A stretch of 64,000 nt of DNA, taken from positions 186,001 through 250,000 of the forward strand of contig JAACJM010000046.1 of NCBI GenBank assembly GCA_013368315.1, read 5' to 3'. Positions 21,552 through 32,446 of this stretch are shown one piece after another. How positions within the stretch are numbered: the first letter of the stretch is position 1; every line of letters begins with the position of its first letter. The stretch comes from Tetrapyrgos nigripes. Taxonomy: Eukaryota; Basidiomycota; Agaricomycetes; Agaricales; Campanellaceae. The notes beneath the pieces are model-generated. The model had not been told where the DNA came from. It saw only the letters and a program-made list of their open reading frames with translations, and did not search any database. The position numbers and the translations under genes are program-made.

Positions 21552-22154
21552 TGTCATGAATCCCTTCATGCCTTCGCTTCTAGACCCTGTTCTTTGTTCT
21601 CCTTTCATCATTCTTCTCCCTTCCATCATTCTTCTCCCTTCCATCATTCTTCTCCCTTCCATCATTCTTCTCCCTTCCATCATTCTTCTCCCTTCCATCA
21701 TTCTTCTCCCTTCCATCATTCTTCTCCCTTCCATCATTCTTCGCTTCTTTGGTTCTAGATCATGTTCCTTGTACCTCCTTGTACCTATGGCTTCCATCTT
21801 CTTTGATGCATCATCTCTCTGATTGACAGATCATATCTGTACCTGTTACACATATTGACATCACTTAGATACCTGATTATCATTCCTTGATTGTTTCCAT
21901 CAGTACCTGCTGATCTAATCTTGTTCTCCTTCGCACTTTTGTATATATACTCCAGGGCTTTGTAGATAGTTCCTCAGTCTGTCCACTTCTGTCCCTCTGA
22001 TCCATACTGCTCAGCATTGTCCTCAGTACTATGTAGACTCTGGCCCAGTACTGGCTTACTCATCTATACCATCTATTTGCCTTATTGCTTCATCTTTGGT
22101 TTCTGTGTGGTGGCCTGAGAGGCATCCAGTCCCTATCTGAACCTGTTCTTGACA
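21552..22154 (+). repeat. 5' LTR of B with seven copies of an 18-bp repeat
   Basis: 603 bp. The unit CTTCTCCCTTCCATCATT is repeated seven times at 21613-21738. A 10-bp duplication (CCTTGTACCT) lies downstream at about 21768-21787. Otherwise collinear with the 3' LTR. Confidence 0.95.
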
Positions 22155-24478
22155 CTTGGACAGACTCTCCCTACTCTCACTCCACCAAACTTCGCTTTTC
22201 TTGTTCTTTCTTCCTCCTGGATCACTGCTCTGTTCCCCAACTGTTATTGCCCACTATCCTCACCAGTTCATTGGCCTCTGTGCTTCGTTCAATAGTCCAG
22301 CCATGCCCTATGGAGGTTAGAAGGTTTTCTCTGAAGACTATGGAGGATATGCTGCTGTAGAGTGTACAGCTAGGTCTACAGGTGCATCATTCATTCTTTT
22401 GACCCAGAATCATCCAGTCAAAGTCACCCTGTCCACAGACCATCAACAATACTGTCTATGCAGCCTTATCATCCCCTTCCACTTCAGGTTTTCCTCCCCA
22501 GTCATCCTCACATGCAGTTACAGAGTGTTTATCCTCTTTCCCTTCGACTTTTTACTTTCACAATGCCATAGTCATTTGCTTATTGTTTTCTTTTCATCAT
22601 TGCACCCCCTTCTCCTCCCTTTACCTTTTGACTCACTGTTGCACCTGTACACAAACCCACCAGAACCAGAACCAGACACCAGAACAGGGCCAGTGCTTTA
22701 TGCCAGTGCCATTATTGAAACAGAATGTGTGTTACATGGTATGCTCAGTGATCTTACTGTCTACTTGACCTCTTGGGGGGAGGTTGTTATTGTCCCAAAT
22801 GCTTGCTTGATTTCGTCTCCAGACCCTGTAATGCCATCACTGTTTCCATCACTTCTTTGATTGCTTCTTTCATGTGTCCATATCTGTCTTTGATCACCTG
22901 TCCCTACTGCTTCTTTCTTCACATCAGCTTCTTTGATAGATATCTTTGACAGTTGTCTTCTTCCTTCACATCAGCTTACTTTTGGCATCATAATTCTTTG
23001 ATATACTGTCTTCTGCCTTCGCCTTCAGCTATCTTTGACAGGTGGCATCATAGTTCATTGATACAGTATCCTTTGACTTTGCTTCCTTTGTTCTTACTTG
23101 CTTTCTTCACTCTTCTACTGTCCTCTGCTTCGCTTTCTTCATTCTTTCTTCATCATTGATCACTCCTTCATTCCCCAACTGCCATTACTAGTCCCTTTTC
23201 CATGATATTGGCCCTATGTGCTTCGTTCAAGCACCCAGTCTTGTCCCATGGATGTTAGAAGAAGTTCCCTTGGAGGTTATAGGAGATAGGTTGCTGTGGA
23301 GTGTGCAGCTTCGTCTATAGGTGCATCATCCCTTGTTTTCAACCAGAACTACCCAGTCAAAGTCACCTTTCTCTCAGATAATCAGTCCTACTGCCCATGC
23401 AACCTTCTCATCACCTCTCACTTCGCCTTTAACCCTCCCTCCAGTCATGCTCAGATGTAGTTCCTGAGTGCTCAACCTTCTACCCTTCAACTTTTAATCA
23501 TCACCATGACCAGTCTATCGCTTTTTTCACCTTGGATCACTCTCCTGTTCTTCAGCTGTTGTCTCTAGTCCCTACATCATGATGTTGACCTCTGTCCATC
23601 GTTCTATCACCCTGTTCCATGGATGTTTGAAGAAGTCCTTTGAAGATTAATGAAGATGGGTTCCTGTATACCTTACAGCTTGGTCTACAGGTGCACCACT
23701 TATATTTTGCTCAGAATCATCTAGTCACAGTCACCTTTGTCCCAGACCCTCAGTTATGCTGTTCATACAGTCCTCTCCATCACCTTCTACTTCAAGTCTA
23801 GTCCCCTATTCATGCACAGACACAGTTATTGAGTGTTTATCCTCTTTATGTTCGCTTTTTTATTGTTACCGTTACCTTTTTTCTGTTACCCTTTGTTAAT
23901 GATAATGTCCCTTCATTAATTCTTTGATTTAACTGCTTTTATTGTCACCAGTCCACCAGTCATGTCTCTAATGTCCCTCATGCCTTCATTGCTTCCATTC
24001 AACTGCTTTTAATGTTAACAATCCACCAGTTTCCTTTACTCTTCATTTAGTTATTTGTTTATTGTTTCTTTTGTTCATGATACCCTTCCTCACCTCATCC
24101 TTCATCCTCTCTTCCCTCCCTATGGACATATTTCAACAACCAGCTACTTTGTCAGGTCGTTATGGGCTTGAAGTTTTTTTGTTTTTGATTTGTTTTGTTT
24201 TGGAACCCTTAGGAAACCAACCACTCTGTCAAGTCATTATAGGCTTGGGGTGGGATGCTCTGGCAAGTCCTTATAGGCTTGGAGTTTCTTTGGCCACTAT
24301 GGGATACTTTGTCAAGTTGTTATAGGCTTGGAGTATATTCAGCAACAATCTATTGGCAGGATATGGAGATATTGAAAGAGATTGTGGATTAATGGGAGTG
24401 GACTTAGGTTTTCCTTTTTGTTTTTCTTTCAGCTATACTTTGTGTGCTTCGGTGCAGCACACCTTGAAAAGGGGGTAA
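22155..24478 (+). other. Internal region of B, non-coding
   Basis: Pyrimidine-rich DNA with internal diverged repeats and no retroelement protein motif in any frame. Patches match 15134-17556 of element A. ORFs here are short and Ser/Leu/Phe/Cys-rich, as expected of CT-rich DNA. Confidence 0.75.
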
Positions 24479-25017
24479 TGTCATGAATCCCTTCATGCCT
24501 TCGCTTCTAGACCCTGTTCTTTGTTCTCCTTTCATCATTCTTCTCCCTTCCATCATTCTTCTCCCTTCCATCATTCTTCTCCCTTCCATCATTCTTCTCC
24601 CTTCCATCATTCTTCGCTTCTTTGGTTCTAGATCATGTTCCTTGTACCTATGGCTTCCATCTTCTTTGATGCATCATCTCTCTGATTGACAGATCATATC
24701 TGTACCTGTTACACATATTGACATCACTTAGATACCTGATTATCATTCCTTGATTGTTTCCATCAGTACCTGCTGATCTAATCTTGTTCTCCTTCGCACT
24801 TTTGTATATATACTCCAGGGCTTTGTAGATAGTTCCTCAGTCTGTCCACTTCTGTCCCTCTGATCCATACTGCTCAGCATTGTCCTCAGTACTATGTAGA
24901 CTCTGGCCCAGTACTGGCTTACTCATCTATACCATCTATTTGCCTTATTGCTTCATCTTTGGTTTCTGTGTGGTGGCCTGAGAGGCATCCAGTCCCTATC
25001 TGAACCTGTTCTTGACA
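24479..25017 (+). repeat. 3' LTR of B with four copies of the 18-bp repeat
   Basis: 539 bp, with the 18-bp unit four times at 24540-24611. Exactly 64 bp shorter than the 5' LTR: three units (54 bp) plus the 10-bp duplication. Confidence 0.95.
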
Positions 25018-25022
25018 AAAAG

Positions 25023-26525
25023 AGTGTTCATCATCGCTTGGAATGTGGCTGGAGAATTCATAAGACCAAAGAACATCACCATTGGTTCGAAAAGACTGCG
25101 GTTGGTCTTAAACGCCGCTTTCCATTCATCTCCTTCCTTTATGCGTATATTGTTATATCCCCATCTGAGGTCGATTTTGGAAAATATCTGTGCCCCCTTC
25201 AGTTTGTCTACAAGTTCCGATATGAGCGGTAGGGGGTATTCGTTCTTGATAGTACCTCTGTTTAAGGTGTGATAGTCCTGTACTGGATGTAGTTTTCCGT
25301 CTTTCTTTTTTACAAAGAAGAAGGGACTTGCCATAGGAGATTTTGACGGCCTTATGTATTCCTTCTCTAGGTTCTCTTTGATGAACTCGTCGAGTTCCTT
25401 CTGTTCATTTGGGGATAAAGGATACGTTTTGCAGGGGCGTGGTTCAAAGTCCGGTTTTAGTTCGATGGCATGATCCCATTCGCCACGTCTCAGTAATCGT
25501 TCTGAGGTTTGTTTGTCAAAGACTCGTAGAAATTGATGATATTGCGAAGGAATCTTATCTTTAAGAAGTATGTCGGTTTCGACATTCTGAGCTGCCTCTG
25601 CAAGCTCTTGTGCCTTCATGAATCCCGCGCAGATGTTCAGGTTTGGTGTTTCTGGTTTTTCCCCGTTCAGTAGCATCACTTTTTCCTCGTTCCCCAACAA
25701 TTCTTCCATCACATTTCGTTCCCACTCTCCTGGGATTGTATCTCTCCTGTGACTGTCTTCGGTAAAGATCGCCGTTGCCTCCGAACTTCGATGGAAGGAT
25801 CGAATAGGAATCCGACGGCGTCGTCCTGCGATTTTTGGTTGAGCAACTGGTTTGAATCGTCCAATCGGTTCCAACCATCTGACTTGGTAATCCTTATGGT
25901 GGGTCCGTGGTTCGGCGACCGTTGGTTTCGAGGGTTTCGTTTTGGTTTTTAAATGGAGAATGGGGGTTTTTGCTACGATGCATGTTTCTGGACACCTGGT
26001 CATATCTATTCATGAGAATGACCAATCTATTTCTGGGTTGTGTTCTTCCAGCCAGTCGGTACCGAGGATTATATCGTGATCCCCAATGTCTGTTATGTAG
26101 AATTCAGCTTTTTCCTTGTGATATGCTTTGTTGTCTTGGGAGTAGATACGGAGATTCTGAATGGTGTATTTTCATACCCATCCCATAGTGTTTTCGGAAC
26201 CATCGACGTTTCGTACTGGGAACGGGTTTTTGATAGGAAGGAGGGTAAGTTGATTTTCTTGTGCAAACCGGCTATTGATAATTATGCCTTCTGCACCACT
26301 ATCTATTAGGGCGTTTGCGTCGATTTTTCTGCCAGTAACTTTGCCGATTAATTCAGTCTTGAGCGTGATCGATGGTACCTGCCGGTTACGAGTGATTGCT
26401 GACATTCTTAGTTCTGAAGGAAAGATTCGCTCACTGGAGGGGTATAACACACTATATCGATTGTTCTTTAACTGTCCGGTGTACTGTTCAACTCCTACTG
26501 ACGACGTAGCAGAGGAGCGATTCAA
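25023..26525 (-). pseudogene. Gyp1 pol, 5' part: protease and N-terminal RT
   Basis: The aspartic protease (about 26050-26525) has LIDSGAEGIIINSRFA and, further on, a typical flap and LGTDWLEEHNP-type segment. RT fingers follow, with RPSKSPMASPFFFVKKKDG and WGYNNIRIKEGDEWKAAF, to the break at element B. The pol frame is -1 relative to gag at their junction. Stops at 26172-26174 and 26010-26012 are TGA where Gyp2 reads CGA. The protease-RT junction is in frame here, unlike in Gyp2. Confidence 0.9.
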
Positions 26526-27990
26526 AAATCCAATTTGGACATAATGTCCTTTAGATAAACGGCTGCTTGTTCCTTATCTTCTCCTTCTAATCCCTTAACC
26601 TTGTTAACCATGTCAGAAATATCCTTGATCACGTCTCGAGATGAAGATGTCTGAGCTACCGTTACTGGTGGTGAAGATGTGGTTGCGATCTTGGCTGTTC
26701 GAACAGCACGAGGAGAGAAGGTTCGGGGGGCGTTTTGAGATGACAGTTTTGGGAATGTTGGGCACTCGTTGCTCATATGTCCAGTTTGTCTACATGCGAA
26801 GCATGCTCCTAGTTTTCGGAGTCGGTCTCTTTCATCAGGTGTCAGCTTGGATAATGGAGTAAAGGACAAGTTAGCACCTGATCCCATATTCATAAGCGCA
26901 TTGACACTTGCTACCGTTCTTCCCTGGGACGGACCTGGGTTACTCCTCGACATTGAAGGAGTTTTCCAGCATCCTTGTCTTTCCCGTTCCTTCAACCATT
27001 CTAAATGAAGCTCTACAACCCTTTCCTTGTATTCCTCGAAGTCATCCCACTTTGGATACGTTCTTCCGACTGCCTCTGAGAGTTTAGGTGGTAATCCATC
27101 CTGATAGAATTCCAACAGTGCTGTCTCTCCGAAGTCGGACTCCTCTCCGTATGTATCGAAGATGCTGTTGTAGCTGCTGATATCTGTCCCTTTCATCCTA
27201 GCAAACTTGATCTTCGTTCTTGCTACGTCGTCTGAGGCAAGAGCTTTGAAGTCCCTTTTGAACCTATCACATATCTGTTTCAGAGTTATCCATCTACGTT
27301 TCTCTGGCGTCTTCTCCAATTCTTCGTCTTCTTCGTCTTCATCTTGTTCGGTTAACCGTTGTGTTGCCCAATCTCCTCCTTTCTCTCCTGTGAAGAATGA
27401 TAGGAATAACGAGACCTGACTTTCCTCAGTGGGGTATTTGCTTTTATTCATGCGCAGATAGTTGTTAAACAAGGCCAGCCATCGTTTTGCCTCGCTGCGT
27501 TCCCCATTGAAGGCGTCAGGTTTTCTTCCTCGTTCAGAAGTACTATTTGATCCGATAGGAGGACGACGAAGGGCTACGGATGGTCCTTCGGCAGACGGAA
27601 TGGTGGGGGAAGATGGGGGGGAAGTGGGATCGTCTGGTTCTGGTGGGTTATTGGAAGGTGTTTCTGGTGCTGGGTTTGATTCAGAAGGCTGGTTGGTAGG
27701 TGTAGAGGTTCCTTGTTCCGGTTCGGTCTCAGGATTAGTTTTTGAATGTGCTTTTCGAATTGCAAGTTCTTGGAGTTGGGTTACGACGTGTAGCCCACTC
27801 GGGATCTCCTCGGCAGTAAGTCGCTGAGTTTATATCTGTTTAGGCACGGTTGTACAGTGCAAGGAACCCAAGGATCATTACCGTCTTCGATGAAGTAGGC
27901 AGCGTCTCAGAGTGATAAGGGGTGGAATACATGTGGTCGATCGGCACAGTGGAGGTTCGGGTCTGCAGATGCGGATCGTCGACTTGTCAT
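26522..27990 (-). pseudogene. Gyp1 gag
   Basis: I place the start at 27990 (MTSRRSASADPNL) because the frame is shared with Gyp2 well upstream of any in-track methionine. A Pro-rich linker follows, then the capsid region (WLALFNNYLRMNKSKYP, FFTGEKGGDWATQRL, WDDFEEYKERVVELHLEWL) and a CCHC knuckle, CFACRQTGHMSNECP. It ends KLDF-stop. One in-frame TGA at 27907-27909 replaces a CGA of Gyp2. Gag forms the particle around element RNA. Confidence 0.88.
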
Positions 27991-28448
27991 ATACTAGTTC
28001 TTCTTCAAGCTAGGTAATTGGGTCCTAGGATAAAGGAGGATGGTAGTCCGTAGTCAGGGGAAAGTGATGATGGAGAGTAGTCAACGTGTTCTCTAAGGAA
28101 TAGAGGTCCCCTAATCTGAACCACGGTTTCTCCTGAGATGAATTTCCACACCCAACGTCTTGTGCAGATAAAGTTTCAGTCGAAGCTCCAAGGATTCGCT
28201 TGTATGTTTCTTCCGTGAGAGACCCAGTATTCAGTGTGTACGAGATAGAGAGGGAGGGGAAGTGGAACTCGTTCGTAATCAGAAGGGGTTATGGAGGGTT
28301 TGAAACGAATTTGGGAAAATGGGGCAGACAGAGTGACTAGTTTGGGAGGAGTGGAAGATGGTTGTTTTTTTTGAGAAATAACGATAGACGAGGTAGTCAA
28401 GAGAAAGACTCAATTTTAGTGAGGTGGGTGTATGGGAGTTCATTCAAG
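27991..28448 (-). other. Gyp1 leader between 5' LTR and gag
   Basis: 458 bp, collinear with part of the Gyp2 leader, which is 211 bp longer. It begins (minus strand) CTTGAATGAACTCCCATACAC directly after the LTR, the presumed primer-binding region. No ORF of note. Confidence 0.7.
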
Positions 28449-28522
28449 TGTCAAGGTTGTCGGTACACTCAATAACCACCCAAGTCACACGATACGAGAA
28501 GACAAGTTACAAATGAATAGAT

Positions 28523-28560
<38 letters not shown>

Positions 28561-28977
28561 AGTAGTAAGCAGACTAGGCTCTACACTGCATAGTAGTAGT
28601 ACAGAGTGGAGACGAAGTGAACGAACTAAGGAATAGGTTACAAGGATAGTAGGTATATAAGTGATGTGAGAGCAGATGGGAAGAAGTAGGTAATAATAGA
28701 CGGTATCATGTGGAGACGTCAAAGGCGAGAGAATGATAAGTTAAATATGGATAGATGAAGGTACTGGATCATAAAGAATGATTGACAGTGGGAATGTCCG
28801 TGGAGATAGAAAGTGGAGGAGATAAGTGTGTGAGTCATAGATCTGAAGAGATGGTAACTATAGACGATGATGGGAAGTGGTTGATGTTTATGGGGTTAAA
28901 AGTAAATAGAGTGGGAAATGGGTAGTAAAGGGGAAGGAATAGAAAGGAAATGAATAGGTGAGGAGCGATTCATGACA
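28449..28977 (-). repeat. Gyp1 LTR, right copy (5' LTR in coding sense)
   Basis: 529 bp, with a longer GA run (about 28525-28555). Ends GATTCATGACA followed by the CTATA duplication. A TATATAAGTG sequence around 28655 is present here but altered in the left copy. Confidence 0.95.
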
Positions 28978-28982
28978 CTATA

Positions 28983-29257
28983 GTTCTTCCAGGTGTTTCT
29001 CCATGGTTCTTCCTTTTCATCAATACCTATTGATCTAGGCTTCATTTCCTTGTCCCTTTGATCATATATACTTCAGGGCTTCATAGATAGGTCTCTAGTC
29101 TGTCCACTTCTGTCCCTCTGATCCATACTGCTCAGCATTGTCCTCAGTACTATGTGGCTTACTCACCTATATCATCTATTTGCCTTATTGCTTCATCTTT
29201 GGTTCCTGTGTGGTGGCCTGAGAGGCATCCGGTCTCTATCTGAACCTGTTCTCGACA
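28983..29257 (+). repeat. 3' LTR of element A, second part
   Basis: Resumes at CTATAGTTCTTCC and ends GAACCTGTTCTCGACA, then the GTAGA duplication. It carries the TATATA-like ATCATATATACTTCAGGG segment shared with all A/B LTRs. Confidence 0.9.
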
Positions 29258-30543
29258 GTAGAACCCAGAGGAGTGACATGAGATATATATATATAATGAG
29301 AGACGTCTGCTTCACTCTTCTGCACAGTACTTTTATCAATAAGATCTGAAAGGAAATCTGACCTGTAGTAGCCATTGTCCAAGCCAGAAGGTGAAGCACC
29401 CCACATCAGGCAAAGATATCAGTGAACAACTTCTTGGTGATGGTATCTCTTCGGGATGTAGGTACAATCCTGGGCTTAGACTCCTGGGTAGTGACTCCAC
29501 CTCATCAATGAGTGTTAACTTGTTGGACCTTTGGCTCAGGTACCACTCCCCCTCACTTGGTTCCAGACTTGCAGCAGTCTCCCAAGCAGAAGTGGTCCCA
29601 ACTGGGTTTGCATGGAGATGAAGGGGGTCTGCAGAATTGCGGAGTCTCACCCCAAGATGTGTTGCCACTTTTATCAAATTTGTGGCTGGATATGGCAACA
29701 TTCTTTGGCTGAGTGGCACATGAGCTGAAGTGTCCATGGGTGGCAAGGCATCTAAGCCCATTGACCCACTAAATACACTGCCCAACCCCCTGGTGTAGGC
29801 TGAGGTGTCCCTAGTTAAGGAAGCACTTGTGTCCTGAGCACATTCCATATTGGCATTGTCTGTTTGTATACCAATGTTTCACTGTGTCCAATTGTTCCAG
29901 TTTTGGTTTTTGGAGTGAGTACCCCAACCATCAGTATAGGAAGAATGGACATTTTCAAAAAGTTGTTCAATAAGAGTACGACTGGGAGTGTGTGAGGTGG
30001 ATGCTGCAGAATTAGACATGATGACATCTTCTAGGACTCGGACATGCTCACCAGAAGGCTTGATATCCATATCATGAGCAAGGTTTATAGCAAGTTTAGT
30101 AGCAGGGAAGAATGCATCAAATTTCTTTTCAGATTCCATAAAAAATGAACAACGTACACCCTTAGTGCTAGGCTTGTTGACGACGATGGTTTGATGAACC
30201 ATAGGGGAGATACTCCCCATTGCCTGATTAGCCTGCTGCTTTGCCCTGACCTGTTTTCTGGCGTGTTGTCCACAACACCAGTTGCTATTGCCTTTAGCCT
30301 TTCCTTTGCCCTTGTTAGGGGCATTAGCGCTGCTGCCACTGCCACTGTTGTTTTGGTGCTGTGGTTGCTGCTGCTGTTGTTGGAAGTTGGGGGGATCATT
30401 CTTCCATTTGACAGTGGAAAGCTTGTTGGCATGGTAAGCTCCCAGCTTCTTGTCATCTCGAGATTCCCACATGTTTACCACATCTTTGTGGAGATCGTCT
30501 AGATCAGTCCCAGCAATTGGGAAACTTTGTTGGGTTTCACGCT

Positions 30544-32157
30544 AATAGGTGTCTTTTGCAGAAGTGTAGAACAAACACAAACTCAAAGACTTTTATACAG
30601 ATTGTAAAGTGCAAGTGTTCCGAGTAGTCACAATACTCAACAGTTCACTTGTACTACAAGGACTTTTGGGTTTTGGTAGGTTTTTGCATGAATGCACACA
30701 GATTCAACACACAAAGACTATAACAAGTCCACAAAGTATAACCAACAGTTTCAATTCACAATTTGTAGGCCCAAATGCTTATAACCAGTTTCACAAGTCC
30801 AAGGACACACACAAACAGGCAACACACAAAACCAACAAATTTGATTCAACACTATTGATCCACACACTATGTTTATACTCAATGTGAGTGATGTAAATTT
30901 GGTAGAAGTGTAGTCCGTGTTTCACAGTCTCTACAGTACATGGCTTGAGTAACTACGAGAAATACCTAGTCCTTTTATACTACTCACAGCTACTACTATA
31001 CAGTTCTACATTTCTTTTTAATGTCTGCTAAAAGGTACATAAGAAAACAGAAATATTATTCTAATTGCCAGTCCATGCTTATCCATACTACTAGATTAAG
31101 TAGGTACTTTCTAATTAGGGTATCTAGGAAATGTAGAATATTATCTAAAACTAAGAGTACCTTTCTGGAACTGGCAGCCGTAGTCATTCTGACTCACATA
31201 GCTCCACCATCTATGCTGGGCTCCACTTGTATGACTCACATTCCTTTACTGCCAATCAATCGTTATAGGTTTGCGTAGTCTTTGCTTATCCCTTCTCTTA
31301 TGTTTTTCTGGCACTACTATAGACTGAGTGTCACTAGACCCTGTTCCTTGTATACCACCAGTTTGTGGCATAGTTCTCTTATAGACAAGTCCAGCTCTCT
31401 ATAAGGTTCCACATAGATTTTGTAGTTGCACTTGTACCAACAAGAACGCCTCAGTCATTAGGCACACATCTTGCCGATCTTACTGCTGCATTCGGAAATA
31501 TCTTTACCCTTTTGGGGCTTTCTCATTATGACTCATTCCTTAGATCACATACTGGCAGTAATGAACTATGGGTTCTATTCCTTCACCGCTAGTCCATCCC
31601 TTTAGTACCATATGAAATCCAAGCTTTCTAGGAACTCGTACATATATACTTTGTCCTACTTATCTATCCTTACTGTCTTTAAAAAGACTATGCCTTCTGT
31701 TTTGTTTACAGGCGAGGTATCACTTGTTATACCTGCTAGTTCAGACATAGTCTAATTTCTCCAATTATGGCACCATTCTAAACCAGTGATCATTTAGCGC
31801 TAGAGTCTGGGTCATATAGCCTACATGTTCGCTGTCTGTGAATAGGGGCTTCACTTTCCCTTGAGTCACACTGGTGGTACTAAGCATGTTATAGTAGAAA
31901 TTTGTTACAAAGTCTTTATAGAACCTTGTATAGTATATGGGGTGGATCTGCTACTATAACTGACGCACTGTACACATCAACCATAGTACTTAGAATAAGC
32001 ATAACCTATTCAGAAGTACTTAGCTACACTTAGTCCACTAGCGCTTTAACTAGCAGTTCGGGACTCACTCTAGTCCTTTATATACCAATTGAAGTGGTGA
32101 ACCAGCTTTCTAACTGCCAATTAATGTTTCTATATGCGAATTTTGTACAGTGTATCA
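30544..32157 (-). mobile_element. LTR-like element C1, 1.6 kb
   Basis: Ends (minus orientation) TGATAC and CCTATT, flanked by ACGCT (30539-30543) and ATGCT (32158-32162), a 5-bp duplication with one CpG-type mismatch. It is homologous over its length to C2 on the opposite strand. It holds TATA boxes near its start (TTTATA at 32078-32083 on the plus strand) and no coding sequence. I interpret both as solo LTRs of one large retroelement. The lack of TG...CA ends makes this uncertain. Confidence 0.65.
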
Positions 32158-32446
32158 ATGCTCTTTGATGTAAATGTAGCAATGGGAAATTTTCTGAATG
32201 AAGAGCATGGACTTAAGAAGTCTGGGGAAGATGGTTGCAAAGGAGTCGGGGACAGTGGTGTTATCACTAGTGGTATCAGCAGGAGCTGGTTCAGGAGCTG
32301 GCATAGCTGCTGTGCTGTCCTTCTTGGCTAGAGCCATCCACATGAAGAATTTGTCCATGGTGGGACCTGGATTGTTGTTCAGGATGACAATGGTGAGAGC
32401 ACAGTTGAAGTTAGTGAAAATAGCAGCACTGCCAGGGGTACTATAG

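Larger units (their letters stand above)
21552..25017 (+). mobile_element. Element B: intact non-autonomous LTR retrotransposon, 3466 bp
   Basis: LTRs 21552-22154 and 24479-25017 are flanked by AAAAG (21547-21551 and 25018-25022). The unbroken target is visible in Gyp2 at about 51550. Presumed primer-binding region CTTGGACAGACTCTCC follows the 5' LTR, and polypurine tract GAAAAGGGGGTAA precedes the 3' LTR. The 2.3 kb interior lacks gag and pol. It is the sister of element A and is oriented opposite to Gyp1, inside its RT gene. Confidence 0.95.
17712..28977 (-). mobile_element. Gyp1: chromodomain Ty3/gypsy retrotransposon, 7.8 kb plus nested element B
   Basis: LTRs 17712-18225 and 28449-28977 have TGTCA...TGACA ends and are flanked by CTATA (17707-17711 and 28978-28982). 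Genes read on the minus strand: leader, gag, protease, RT-RNase H, integrase-chromodomain, then an extra ORF beside the 3' LTR. The polypurine tract AAAGAGGGGGTAA abuts the left (3') LTR. Element B interrupts RT at 21552-25017. Five in-frame TGA stops sit where Gyp2 has CGA, and one TAG sits where Gyp2 has TGG, so this copy is dead at the protein level, although its LTRs differ at only about three bases plus indels. Confidence 0.95.
4106..29257 (+). mobile_element. Element A: non-autonomous LTR retrotransposon, about 3455 bp before insertions
   Basis: The ends are TGTCATGAATC and TTCTCGACA, flanked by the 5-bp duplication GTAGA (4101-4105 and 29258-29262). The 5' LTR is 4106-4634. The 3' LTR is 17557-17711 plus 28983-29257. 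A polypurine tract, GAGAGGGGGTAA, directly precedes the 3' LTR. Three insertions lie inside: a MITE at 4694, foldback W at 5011 and chromovirus Gyp1 at 17712. Removing each with one duplication leaves 3455 bp, matching sister element B (3466 bp). The internal sequence has no gag or pol, so the element depends on another element's proteins. Confidence 0.9.

Noticed and set aside
21465..21797. Repeated MMEGRR peptide fused to a YMDD segment
   Set aside because: It joins the LTR 18-bp repeat of element B (read backwards) to Gyp1 RT across an insertion junction.
26515..26535. Canonical -1 slippery heptamer at the gag-pol junction
   Set aside because: The T run does not satisfy X XXY YYZ in the gag frame, so only an unproven slippage on oligo-T is suggested.
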